Below the pieces are notes generated by a model that made no database searches, had not been told where the DNA came from, and saw only the letters and a list, made by a program, of their open reading frames with translations. The translations under genes and the position numbers were made by a program. A stretch of 64,000 nucleotides of DNA from Rhynchopus sp. YZ270_cl-10 (Eukaryota; Euglenozoa; Diplonemea; Diplonemida; Diplonemidae). This document shows positions 21,116-31,495 of this stretch, one piece after another; within the stretch, counting starts at the first letter, position 1; every line of letters begins with the position of its first letter. The stretch lies in assembly GCA_964035575.1 (NCBI GenBank), contig OZ037868.1, positions 620,001-684,000 of the forward strand, read 5' to 3'.

Positions 21116-21254
21116 CAAAATAGAAACCAAACACTTATCAAGAGGTTGTGGTGAAGTGCACACACCTCGACCTGTTTGGTGAGGAGTGGCTCTGCAGTGC
21201 GGCTCGTCCCCAGAACCGCAAAGTGTGTTCAAAATGCTTTGCTTCTATTTCCTC
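21116..21254 (+). repeat. H repeat, copy 1
   Basis: Consensus is about 150-170 nt with ends AAATAGAAA.../...TTTCTATTT that pair. It has a central ACACACCTCGACC core and a strong terminal hairpin GCGGTTC...GAACCGC. This copy has GCGGCTC against GAACCGC, one weaker pair. Confidence 0.8.
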
Positions 21255-21328
21255 TCGAGATTAGTACACTCGCGACCCACAACTCATTGCGTTAAATTGT
21301 GGGGATATAACTTAACGGTAATTATGAG

Positions 21329-22117
21329 TTATTTTTCCCCTTCACTTTTTTTTACTTTTTTGATAAATTGTTCGAGTAGTGTAGTTGTCTCGGTTCTGTT
21401 AATATACTCCTGCGATCTCCACCATTCTTCTCGTTGAGGCCCGCCCGCTTGGATTTTTGGAAGCCTTGGGGACCAACAAGGAATATCATAGGGAGCGAGA
21501 GTACTCTCATGCCAGAGATTTATCTCATAGACACGATGGTGGAGCTGCATGTACTCCTCTGGTACTGCATCCGCGAGCTTCCAAAGGTGTGCAACAGGAA
21601 GGAGGATTTGCTCCAGGGCAAGCAAGGTGGTGAAGTTGATCTCGGGCACATGCTCGATTGCATAGTGAAGATTCGAGGCAACGACCCCAATGAGTCTAAC
21701 GACGTCGTCATGACTGGGCACCAAGGCACCCCAGCCAAGGTCGAACAGGCGCACAGCAACTTCTTGGTACGTTGTGGCATGGACCTGCATGCAGAAGGAC
21801 ATATCAAGCAGCAGCCCCTTCCGCAGCACACGGCAATGCTTCTCCATCAGCGACGGCATCGCCAGCTCTTCACGCTCTGCAGCACTCAGCTTCGCGTACT
21901 CGTCGATGTGCATGAAGCGACACTTCCCGCCTTGCACAATGCACTTCGAGGAGCGCACCATGTTGCACCATGTTACAAAGGGAGAGTAGCATGTCTTCTT
22001 CTTCTTCTTCTTCTTCCTCTTCCCCTTAACCCTTCCCGCTTCCACTGTATCAACCTCTGAGGGTGACATCGACTCAACGTCCATCAATGATGGCATCTCT
22101 GAACAAAAACTCCCCAT
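21329..22117 (-). CDS. CCCH zinc-finger family protein, single domain, long tail
   Basis: 262 codons from ATG at 22117, the start shared with the paralogue at 25191 (MGSFCSEMPS). C51-x7-C59-x6-C66-x3-H70 is a CCCH finger, preceded by a K-run. The helical region (residues about 75-200) is nearly identical to the copies at 12.3 and 23-25 kb. The tail beyond residue 205 contains ETTTLLEQFIKK, which is encoded by a type D mini-hairpin read antisense. The repeat therefore forms part of the reading frame. A role in RNA binding is inferred from the finger. Confidence 0.83.
   Translation of the reverse strand: MGSFCSEMPSLMDVESMSPSEVDTVEAGRVKGKRKKKKKKKTCYSPFVTWCNMVRSSKCIVQGGKCRFMHIDEYAKLSAAEREELAMPSLMEKHCRVLRKGLLLDMSFCMQVHATTYQEVAVRLFDLGWGALVPSHDDVVRLIGVVASNLHYAIEHVPEINFTTLLALEQILLPVAHLWKLADAVPEEYMQLHHRVYEINLWHESTLAPYDIPCWSPRLPKIQAGGPQREEWWRSQEYINRTETTTLLEQFIKKVKKSEGEK
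21361..21424 (+). repeat. mini-hairpin type D, copy 2 (inside a CDS)
   Basis: GATAAATTGTTCGAGTAG then GTAGTTGTCTCGG; the core is TCTC here. It overlaps the last 30 or so codons of the CCCH gene on the opposite strand. Confidence 0.75.
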
Positions 22118-22716
22118 TTTTAAGAATTGAGAAATAAAATCTATCAGTCAAGAGGGGGTGAAAAAAGAGGTTAAAATAATAGAACCGGACTTCAGGATGA
22201 TAAAAACAAACAAACAAAAATCCCTCCCGTTTTTCCCGTTTATCACCCCAACAGGAGGAGCTACATATTACTTGTCGCGGCTACTGGTTGTGCAGAGGAT
22301 GCACAACGGAGACCCTGCACCACAGTACCACGAGGGCACGTTGGAACCGCAGAGGCTGACTAGGTAAATAGAGGTGAGGGGTGAAGGCAAGGGAACCCTT
22401 CTCGTTCAGGAGGGTGTCGAACCAACCATAGAAGTCAGAGAGATAATAGTTACATTCTGTGAGTATAATCAGCGCAGGTCTGTAGACAGAAAGGCTCGGC
22501 CTCTCTCAGTCCCGCTCGTACAAGGCTGAAAGTTGTTTTCATCATTCGGGTTGCGGATGTGCCCAGCTACAAAAGCTTTGTGCACGACAGCTGCGTTGGC
22601 ACACACGAGGCAAGGAGAGAAATACTACTGGTCAAAATAGGCAGTTTCGTTTTTTTTTTAATGGAGAAGTCGCTGTTCAAAAAAAAAATAAGCGGGAAAA
22701 AGAATGAAAAGTCTAT

Positions 22717-22751
22717 AAGATGATCCTAAGCCTCAGGTGCTTAGTCACGTT
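22717..22751 (+). repeat. mini-hairpin type A, copy 3
   Basis: CTAAGCCTCAGGTGCTTAG. It sits at the place equivalent to copy 2 (11757) relative to the shared segment. The corresponding place in the 20.7-kb duplicate lacks it. Confidence 0.8.
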
Positions 22752-23146
22752 GGTCACATTTGTTATTGCGCAGCATTTATATAAAAAAATACATGGGAGA
22801 TTGTGGCGAGAAGAGAAGGCGAACAGATGTATTAGAGCTGTTCTATTTCCTTGACTCATTGTGACAAAAACCGAAAAAATTCGGGGCTGTCGTTCTCAAA
22901 CCATTTGCATACGGGGAGGGTTTGGGAGGGAGAAAAACAATCAAACAAAAAAAAAAAAAATGTGGCAAATAGTGCGATGCTGATACAGTCGCTTCATGCT
23001 AAGATACGTTGGGAATAGTGGACATGGATAGATGTCCCTCTGGGATACAAAACAAATTATGCGATTTGAAATACAAAGTCCTCTTGTTCACTGTGGACCT
23101 TAGTGAGTGACCAGGGCGGACCCGTAATCATGCTGTTCTTACATCA

Positions 23147-23285
23147 AAATAGAAACCAAACACTTATCAAGAGGTTGTGGTGAAGTGCACACACCTCGAC
23201 CTGTTTGGTGAGGAGTGGCTCTGCAGTGCGGCTCGTCCCCTAGAACCGCAAAGTGTGTTCAAAATGCTTTGCTTCTATTTCCTCT
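23147..23285 (+). repeat. H repeat, copy 2
   Basis: Nearly identical to copy 1 because both lie in the segmental duplication. Its right end overlaps the stop codon of the CCCH gene by about ten bases. Confidence 0.8.
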
Positions 23286-25191
23286 CGGCATGAGTAGTTA
23301 AATTATCAGTTATTTGTCCGGGTCTCATTGACGTCTGTTTCTCAAGAGTTTTGTTGTTCTTCTTCTCTTGTGGGTTGCCGTAAATGGAAAGCACTGTGTC
23401 GGAAGTGCCCCCCCATTTACCACGAAACTCGGGGGGAATCATTGTTTTACTTTTTTTGATAAATTGATCGAGAAGTGTAGCTGTATCGGGTGTGACACCG
23501 CAGTGTTGCCCTCTCCGCTTCGTTCGTGTTTTCTCCGCCCGCCCGCTCGAATTTTTGTGGGGAAACCTGGGACAAGAAATAACATAGGGAGCGAGAGTAC
23601 TCTCATGCCATAATTTTCTTTCATAGATGCGGGCGTGGAGCTGCATGTACTCCTCTGGTACTGCATCCGCGAGCTTCCAAAGGTGTGCAACAGGAAGGAG
23701 GATTTGCTCCAGGGCAAGCAAGGTGGTGAAGTTGATCTCGGGCACATGCTTGATTGAATGGTGAAGATTCGAGACAATGACCTCGATGAGTCTAACGACG
23801 TCGTCATGACTGGGCACCAAGGCATCGCAGCCAAGGTCGAAGAGGCGCACAGCAACTTCTTGGTACGTTGTGGCATGGACCTGCATGCAGAAGGACATAT
23901 CAAGCAGCAGCCCCATCCGCAGCACATTGGAATGCTTCACCATCAGCTTTGACGGCATCGCCAGCTCTTCACGTTCTGCAGCACTTAGCTTCGCGTACTC
24001 GTCGATGTGTATGAAGCAACACTTCCTGCCTGGCACAACGCACTTCGAGGAACGCACCATGTTGCACCATGTTGCAGAGGGAGAGTCGTCTGTCTTCTTC
24101 CTCCCAGATTTAGCCTTAACCCTTCCCGCTTCCACTTTATCAACCTCTGAGGGTGACATCGACTCAACAGGAGCAACGACAGGAAGGAGGATTTGCTCCA
24201 GGGCAAGCAGGATGGTGAAGTTGATCTCGGGCACATGCTCGATTGAATAGTGAAGATTCGAGACAATGACCTCGATGAGTGTAACGACGTCGTCATGACT
24301 GGGCACCAAGGCACCCCAGCCAAGGTCGAAGAGGCGCATTGCAACTTCTTGGTACGTTGTGGCATGGACCTGTATGCAGGAGAACATATCAAGCAGCAGC
24401 CCTATACGCAGCACACTGCAATGCCTCTTGATCAGCGACGGCATCGCCAGCTCTTCACGCTCTGCAGCACTCAGCTTCGCGTACTTTTCGATGTGCATGA
24501 AGGGGCACTTGCCTAGCACAACGCACTTCGAGGAGCGCACCATGTTGCACCATTTTGAGGCAGAGTAGCGTGCCTTCTGTCCCTTCCTCTTCCTCCCAGA
24601 TTTAGCCTTAACCCTTCCCGCTTCCACTTTATCAACCTCTGAGGGTGACATCGACTCAACAGGAGCAACGACAGGAAGGAGGATTTGCTCCAGGGCAAGC
24701 AAGGTGGTGAAGTTGATCTCGGGCACATGCTCGATTGAATGGTGAAGATTCGAGACAATGACCTCGATGAGTGTAACGACGTCGTCATGACTGGGCACCG
24801 CACCCCAGCCAAGGTCGAAGAGGCGCATTGCAACTTCTTGGTACGTTGTGGCATGGACCTGCATGTAGGAGAACATATCAAGCAGCAGCCCTATACGCAG
24901 CACACTGCAATGCCTCTTGATCAGCGACGGCATCGCCAGCTCTTCACGCTCTGCAGCACTCAGCTTCGCGTACTCGTCGATGTGCACGAAGGCGCACTTC
25001 CTGCCTTGCACAAAGCACTTCGAGGAGCGCACCACGTTGCACCATTGTGAGGCAGAGTAGCGTGTCTTCTTTCCCTTCCTCTTCCTCCCAGATTTAGCCT
25101 TAACCCTTCCCGCTTCCACTTTATCAACCTCTGAGGGTGACATCGACTCAACGTCCATCAATGATGGCATCTCTGAACAAAAACTCCCCAT
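23275..25191 (-). CDS. CCCH zinc-finger protein with three tandem 164-residue domain units
   Basis: 638 residues from ATG at 25191, aligned with the 22117 paralogue; an upstream in-frame extension is AT-rich. Three units each start with ESMSPSEVDKVEAGRVKAK and contain one finger plus the helical region. Unit borders lie at 25135, 24643 and 24151, exactly 492 bp apart, so the frame is kept. Fingers 1 and 3 are C-x7-C-x6-C-x3-H; finger 2 is C-x7-C-x5-C-x3-H through loss of one residue (LGKC). Only the last unit has the full ...AHLWKLADAVPEEYMQ extension; units 1 and 2 end in LLPVVAP. The C-terminal TATLLDQFIKK stretch comes from a type D mini-hairpin. Tandem CCCH fingers typically raise RNA affinity and specificity. 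Confidence 0.85.
   Translation of the reverse strand: MGSFCSEMPSLMDVESMSPSEVDKVEAGRVKAKSGRKRKGKKTRYSASQWCNVVRSSKCFVQGRKCAFVHIDEYAKLSAAEREELAMPSLIKRHCSVLRIGLLLDMFSYMQVHATTYQEVAMRLFDLGWGAVPSHDDVVTLIEVIVSNLHHSIEHVPEINFTTLLALEQILLPVVAPVESMSPSEVDKVEAGRVKAKSGRKRKGQKARYSASKWCNMVRSSKCVVLGKCPFMHIEKYAKLSAAEREELAMPSLIKRHCSVLRIGLLLDMFSCIQVHATTYQEVAMRLFDLGWGALVPSHDDVVTLIEVIVSNLHYSIEHVPEINFTILLALEQILLPVVAPVESMSPSEVDKVEAGRVKAKSGRKKTDDSPSATWCNMVRSSKCVVPGRKCCFIHIDEYAKLSAAEREELAMPSKLMVKHSNVLRMGLLLDMSFCMQVHATTYQEVAVRLFDLGCDALVPSHDDVVRLIEVIVSNLHHSIKHVPEINFTTLLALEQILLPVAHLWKLADAVPEEYMQLHARIYERKLWHESTLAPYVISCPRFPHKNSSGRAEKTRTKRRGQHCGVTPDTATLLDQFIKKSKTMIPPEFRGKWGGTSDTVLSIYGNPQEKKNNKTLEKQTSMRPGQITDNLTTHAERK
23457..23510 (+). 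repeat. mini-hairpin type D, copy 3 (inside a CDS)
   Basis: GATAAATTGATCGAGAAG then GTAGCTGTATCGG; more diverged than the others, as expected if it is now constrained as coding sequence. Confidence 0.65.
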
Positions 25192-25805
25192 TTTAAGAAT
25201 TGAGAAATAAAAACTAACTTCGGGTTCTGAATAAAAAGAAAACAATGAAAAACAACTTTTTCGTGTATCGCTCCGCAAGCTAGATGTGTTTTTTTCGCTG
25301 AAGTGTGTGTTGTATGAGTGAGAAAAAAAACAATAAGTGAGAAAACACAAGCAGAGGATGCACAACGGAGACCCTGCACTACAGTGCCAAAACGGAAAGT
25401 GCTAGAAACTGTCGAGCTTCCCAGTACTTCACAAGCCGAGTCGGAAGGCGACAAGGCTTCCAGAAGCCAAAGGGAGGGAGAAAGCCCTTGGAGGGAGGGC
25501 GTCGGGAAAGTGGAGCACATGAAGACACGTTGGAACCGCAGAGGCTGACTAGGTCAATAGAGGTGAGGGGTGAAGGCAAGGGAACCCTTCTCGTTCAGGA
25601 GGGTGTCCCAAACCAACCATAGAAGTCAGAGAAATAATAGTTACATTCTGTGAGTATAATCAGCGCAGGTCTGTAGACAGAAAGGCTCGGCCTCTCTCAG
25701 TCCCGCTCGTACAAGGCTGAAAGTTGTTTTCATCATTCGGAGCAGCAGTAACGTGGCCGGATGCATCTCTGGAGAGGGGGGGAAAAAAATGACAAAAAAA
25801 ATTGT

Positions 25806-25839
25806 AAGGTGAACTCAAGCCTTGCTCTTAAGTTATTCC
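25806..25839 (+). repeat. mini-hairpin type A, copy 4
   Basis: AAGGTGA outer arm, inner stem TCAAG/CTTAA-like around CCTTGCT; the core is CCTT. Confidence 0.65.
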
Positions 25840-26387
25840 AATTATAATTCTTATAAAAAAAAAATGCTGGGAGAGGAAGGGTTGTCTTCTTTTTTGATTT
25901 TTGTGTGCTTTTTTTTGGTTTTTTTTTTGGTGCTGTTTTTTGTTTTGTTTTATTTCTGGTTTCTGTGTGGAACTTCTTTCAAAAAATAAAAATAAAATAA
26001 AATAAAAAAAACATAACAGGTACTGCCCTCCTTACTTCGCGGTAAATCGAAATAAGACACAATCAGGATTTGTTCAAACAAAGCCAATTCTGATGGTACT
26101 TTTCCCCTTCTAATAATCTTCATTTCATGTTGACGAAAAGAAAAATGTGGTTCAGAGTTTTTGGTGTAGAAAGTCTGAACCATATTTTCTGTATCATACA
26201 CAGTCGTTCACCTTTTGCCACTCTGTTTTGTTTGGTAGAAATCTACACCTCACTGTTGCCAACTTGCTTCGAGAAAGGGAAAATTTCTGTTTGAATATTA
26301 GATTACTATCACTAGATAGCAGTCACGATTTTTTCTTCACAGGATCCTTAAAAGAAAGCTAATAGGAGGAGCACGCTTTGCAGAAAC

Positions 26388-26546
26388 GAAATAGAAAACC
26401 TAACACTCATCACACGATAAAACCCATGGGAGAGGTTGTGGTGAAACGCACACACCTCGACCTGTTTGGTGAGGAGTGGCTCTGCAGCGCGGTTCGTCCC
26501 TAGAACCGCAAAGTGTGTTCAAAATGCTTCGTTTCTATTTCCTCCT
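26388..26546 (+). repeat. H repeat, copy 3
   Basis: The most complete plus-oriented copy: GAAATAGAAAAC at the left, GCGGTTCGTCCCTAGAACCGC hairpin (perfect 7-bp stem) and GTTTCTATTTCC at the right. Confidence 0.82.
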
Positions 26547-26711
26547 TCATTTCATGAGGTGACAAGAGAAAAAAAAGGAAAATGCGCCCCACACGTTTAG
26601 TGCATGACATCTCTGTGATCAGCCACAGGGGCAGAGAGGGGAGAGTGGAAAGGTGTTTATTGCATTGACAGGTACCTGGAAAGATATCTGACCTTTTTTT
26701 GTTGTTTTTTT

Positions 26712-26776
26712 TTGATAAATTGTTGGAGTAGTGCAGTTGCCTCGGTTGTGTTGCCACAGTTTGTGCAATCTCCACT
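26712..26776 (+). repeat. mini-hairpin type D, copy 4
   Basis: Consensus-like: GTGCAGTTGCCTCGG with 3' GCAATCTCCAC. It sits directly next to a type F copy. Confidence 0.8.
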
Positions 26777-26787
26777 GTATTTCTTTT

Positions 26788-26833
26788 TGAAAATTCGGTT
26801 GTATTAGTGACACCCGAGGCTGAGCTCCACTAT
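26788..26833 (+). repeat. mini-hairpin type F, copy 2
   Basis: TTAGTGACACCCGAGG...CTCCACTA; four bases shorter than copy 1 in the 5' internal loop. Confidence 0.75.
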
Positions 26834-26991
26834 TTTTTTGTGTTTTTTTTTTTTTTTTTTTTTTTTTGTTTGAAAATTTGTTGGAATAGTGTAACTGCTG
26901 AGAAAGATAGTCTTCACTGTCCAGTTTTTTTTTATAAATAAATGTGTGAGAGGGGTGGGGTAAAGAATAAAGGAAACAAAAGAAAGGCTGG

Positions 26992-27030
26992 TATGATGAA
27001 CCGAAGCCTCTCGTGCTGCAGCCAACCTTC
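26992..27030 (+). repeat. mini-hairpin type A, copy 5
   Basis: GATGAACCGAAGCCTCTCGTGCTGCAGCC; the inner stem is weaker (GAAGC/GCTGC). Confidence 0.6.
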
Positions 27031-27127
27031 AAAAAAAACAAGACGACCACACCTTTTTTTCATTGAAAACTGGGTCATCACAGAGACAGTTGTTTCAGGT
27101 TTGCGAAAAGAGAGAGAAAAAAAACCG

Positions 27128-27163
27128 GAAGATGACTCTAAGCCTTTCGTATTTAGTCGCCCT
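27128..27163 (+). repeat. mini-hairpin type A, copy 6
   Basis: GATGACTCTAAGCC...ATTTAGTCGCC; inner stem CTAA/TTAG. Confidence 0.7.
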
Positions 27164-27621
27164 TTTTAGGGTTCATAACATGAGACTTGGCCTCTGGATA
27201 AGTCTTGCTAAATTCCTGGAACAAAAAATTGAATAACAAAAAATGAAGGGCAAAATGAGTAAAATAATGCAAAAACCCCCTTTTACACACCCCTTGGGAC
27301 GTAGAGCCTATATCCCCTTCTCCTCAATAAGATTCAATGCATCTACACTGGAAACCCCCTCCGCAGTAATGGAATAAAGAACAAACAAACAGCGTTAAGG
27401 AGGTGACCCATTGTGCGATGACAGCCCCGGCTGAACGCACAAAATAAAATAGAGAATGGTAGTGGCAGCACAGACACTGGGGGGGGGTGTTCGTTTTTCT
27501 TTTTCTTTTCCTTCTTCACTTTTTTTTTGAAACCTTTTTCTGAAAGTAGTGTGTTTACCGGAAGGTGCACGACACTATCTTTGACATTGTATTTTGTTTT
27601 TTTGTATTTTTTTTTGAATAA

Positions 27622-27671
27622 TTGATAACGTGTAGACACCTCGCTTTTTTCTCGTGTGAACTCCGCGCGTT
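27622..27671 (+). repeat. mini-hairpin type E, copy 1
   Basis: Type E: T-tract, ACGTGTAGACACCTCGC, T-run, CTCGTGTGAACTCC and CGCG. CGTG pairs with CACG in the better copies. Here the 3' arm reads CCGCGCG. Confidence 0.75.
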
Positions 27672-27730
27672 TTTCTATTGTTTGATTTATTTTTTGTACA
27701 GGAATTTTTTTTTTTTTTTTTTTTTTTTTT

Positions 27731-27777
27731 GAAAAATTGTCAACGTGTAGACACCACCTTGTGTGAACTCCACGCAG
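27731..27777 (+). repeat. mini-hairpin type E, copy 2
   Basis: CAACGTGTAGACACCACC...GTGTGAACTCCACG; the apical T-run is missing, so the loop is short. Confidence 0.72.
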
Positions 27778-28133
27778 CTTTTTTGAAAGTTGTGGCTGGT
27801 AGTAAAATAACTGACAACGTGCTGTCACTGCATCTGCGTGATTTCCATGTTGCTTTGTGGATGATTACGTACCGTGCACATATTCCAGAGATGGGCGGGG
27901 GAGCAAAACTTTTTTTTGAAAAGGATTTAACTGACAGTGCGTGGACACACACCTACAGTAAAATACAAATGAAATATAGAGAAAAGGGGGGATGTTCCCT
28001 GACACATACGCGGAAGCATTGTGGCAGTGAAAAAAAAGGGGGAAGAAATTGAGTCCATTAATTCAACAAAATGGGCCTCATCCTTAATGGAAAGCACTGG
28101 GTGAACCCCTACCCACCCTGCGCCATGTTGCTA

Positions 28134-30785
28134 TCAACTTCTTGCAATGCCTACCTGAAGATCTCCCATGTTCCGTTTGTGTTTCTCTTCGACCTGTTGG
28201 TCTAGGTGCTTGAGGTTGCTGCGGGCGGCCTGCTTCTTGAGGTGTTTGGCGTCTAATTCTAGCTGGAGGCTGTTCTTCACTTCTTCGTCTTGGGTTCTTC
28301 TGAAGTCTTCTTCCTGTTTGCGTGCGTTGCGTCGTTCCTCTGCTTTGGACTGTAACTGCTTTTCGAGGGTCGTGATGAACTCTTGCTTCCTGTTTTTAGC
28401 GATGCTTGCGCGCTGTGTCTCCACCGCATTGCGCTTGAGGTCCATCTGCTGCACCTCGCGCTCAACCCGCTCCTCCTCTAGACGCAGCTTCTGCAGCTTC
28501 TCCTCATGCAGCACTGTGTAGCATTGGTTCCCGGGGGTCTTCTTTTCACTGCGGCGTAGGATGGCCTCGCGGGAGCGCTCCTGCTTCTCGAGGAGGGCGG
28601 CGTGCTCTAGGAGGATCTCCTTGTCGCGTTGGCGCTCGGAGTCGATGAGGGCCTTCTTGTTTGTGAGCTCCATGATGTTGAACTGCATGTGTTGTTTGTA
28701 GTCTTGGGTGTTCTTCATCTTGCGCAGCTTGTCGTTGGTGACCTGCTCGTTGTGCTCGGCTGCCAGTTCGTTGCGGTAGCGCGCTTCCTCCCGCTTCTCG
28801 TTCAGCGTCTGTTCTTCCTTTGCAGAGCGCTCGAGAGCGACCTGCCGGTCGCGTGCCTCCTTCTGTCTCTGCAGCTCATCGCGTTTCCGCTGCTGTTTCA
28901 TCTGTTCCTCACTCTGCAGGTGATTGCGCCGTGCCAGCTCCTGACGTGCAAAGCTACTCTCCTGACTCTTCCGGTCCCTCCGCATCTGCGCATTGAGCTG
29001 CACCTGGCTGTCCAAAGAACGCCGGCACTCTTCCATCTTCTTCTTCTGGTTGTTCTTGTGGTTCCGCACTTCTTGTTGGTATCTGAGAAAAAGAGAGATT
29101 TTTTCTTCCGCAACAAAAATCAGCGAAAGTGTACATAAATCTTTCTTTTCATTGCAGGGAGACAGAGAGCAGTACGTTTTATTTCAGAAATTCCAGTCAA
29201 ACGAAAGTATGGGAGAAACTAACTTAGAAACAAAAAAAGAATGAAAAAGTTGAAAGTACCCTCTGTGGGCGGCATTTGAGGAAAAAAAATAGGGGTGAGT
29301 TGTTGTGATACCTTTCCATATCCGTGGCAATCACCTCGTGCCATTTCTGGTCAGAGATGAGGTTTTCACGTCGCTTGATGACCGCAGGCTTCTTGCTGTG
29401 GTACACGGTCATGGTATCGCGCATCAGCGAGGACTGCACCGGGGACTGTATAGTGGGGAGGGTGGTGGGGTTGGGATGTTGGCAGAGTCACAGCATTTTA
29501 TTTTTCCTCCACACGAAGTGTGTCTAGAAACCAGACAAAAAAGAAAGCCAACATTTGACTTGTTAACCGAGGAAGGGGCCGCGGTGTTACCCCGCACGCC
29601 ACCGCCATCTCTGCCCTCTGCCTGCGGGGTCGGATGACTTCGGGGTCGCCATGGGCATGGCGGCCGCGGAGGTGGCGAGGGCGCGGCCCGGCGAGCAGGT
29701 CGCACACAATAGGGCGGATACGACGTAAGCGGTGATCCGCGCCCAGGCAGGTGAGCACGCTGCTCACACCACCGCCGCTGCAATGGATGCTGTGACCCGG
29801 GCCCAGGCGGGCCAGTATGTAGCCGGGGTGGAAGCGAGCGCCACGGTGCGCATGGTGCAGGCAGAGGCCGGGGGAGCGGTGGCAGCGGCCACAGCAGCAG
29901 CAACGGAGCAAGCTGATCTTCATGCACCGCAGAGAATCTGGCTGAAGTGCAGGCGAGGGAGAGGATGAACTTTTGGGCTATAATTGTCTGGTTTTACTTT
30001 TTCCCCGGAAAACAACATTCTGCCAAATAATTACATCACAACTTCGTATTACAGCCACGAGGCTTCTAGACTAAGGAGTGGTGATGAGATGAACCACTGT
30101 CCCCTGGCGTTCTTTGGTTGGTTTTATGTCAAGCAGTTTCGTGGGTTATAAAAAAATAGAAATAAGGGGGATTAGGGAGAGAGTTGTTTTTGACAAACCG
30201 TAACCTCAGCCTCAATGTTCAGTGGGATGCTAGAGTTCTCGATTGGCGGGAGGCTGGTCTTCCTGTTGCTGTAAAAAAAAAAAGAGGTGTTGTTTTTAGA
30301 GCTTTTATACAGATAAGACCCTGCATGTAAACGGAGAGATTTGAAAAGAGACACAGTAAGACTTTGATGCCATATGATCAGACAAAGATGAGGGGAAAGA
30401 GTGGAGGTCTCTGTCAAAAAATGTGCGGAGGAAAATAATGCCGCCAGGTTTTTTCAAAATCTCAAGCTATTAATGTCCGCGGTAGGATGAGCCCAGAAGG
30501 AAAAATAGAAAACGACTTCAGGATATGACAGTTAAATGAAATAAAGAAAACACTTTTTCGTTTATCGCACCGCAAAAGGATTGTGTTTTTCACTGATGAA
30601 TGTGAGTGATGTTAGTGGAAAAACAATACGCTAAAGCGGGCACGCACCATCCGTCGTTTTCCATTTCTATTCGTCAATGCTTGATAACCATGCTTGTCGC
30701 CCGATCGGTGGTTTTTCCCCAAAATTTGGGGTGACCGATCGTAAAAAAAAAAAACTAAAAAAACCTGCTTTTTGAGCATTTTCGC

Positions 30786-30817
<32 letters not shown>

Positions 30818-31460
30818 CCCCAAAAAATTTCCAGATTTTCCAATTTTTCCAGCAGGGGCAGGGCACTCGTCAATCCCCCTTTTGGCCAAACGGGGGTGAT
30901 TTGGGGTCCCGAGCTTTCGCCCCGTAAAAGCGGTCGCTGCGCGCGCTTCGCGCGCGCGACTCCCTGCCAGTGCGGCGAAGTGAGGCGCTTTCTCCTCTCT
31001 GAACAAAATCGAGGGGCGGGTGGGGAGGGTGAACCACAAGTCGTAGTGGGTGTCAGCCTTCTGATCAGTAACCTCAGTACATTAATAGTAAGTAAGAACC
31101 GGCGGTCATGGCACCGAAAGGTTCACGGTACGCAACATTTATAAAAATGTTGCCAGAAAAAATGGCACTGTCGTTGGTAATTACTCATCAGGAAAATGCG
31201 CACCGCGGGAAATCGGCGCCTCAATAAAGTATTGCCATCAATTTTACTTCCCATATTTTGACAATGAAATATTCTGGCGAAGCCACGGTACGCAACAGAG
31301 CTGTAGGCTACCTCTCGTAATTTAGCTGCGCCGCAGGCGCACGGTACGCTACTTTTTTTTTTTGAAAAGTGCTTATTTTGACAGATCGGGCTCCTTGCGG
31401 AACGTGGTGGCACCACTTCTGAAAAAATACCAAACCCACGTGTACTAATTTGCACAACTG

Positions 31461-31495
<35 letters not shown>

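Larger units (their letters stand above)
20721..22690. repeat. segmental duplication, copy 1 (CCCH gene plus flanks)
   Basis: Together with 19685-19709 this segment is homologous to 22637-25745. It includes the downstream flank, an H repeat, the gene at 21329-22117, and an upstream block (22270-22560) that matches 25353-25745 apart from about 135 bp present only in copy 2. Confidence 0.88.
22637..25745. repeat. segmental duplication, copy 2 (triplicated CCCH gene plus flanks)
   Basis: Homologous to 19685-19709 plus 20721-22690. It differs by lacking the piggyBac insertion, by a hairpin A at 22717 that copy 1 lacks, by two extra 492-bp domain units in the gene, and by about 135 bp at 25390-25525. 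Confidence 0.88.
25746..28133. other. intergenic region, hairpin-dense
   Basis: No gene is supported. It holds hairpins A (25806, 26992, 27128), D (26712), F (26788), E (27622, 27731) and H (26388), plus T-tracts up to about 28 nt. Confidence 0.65.
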
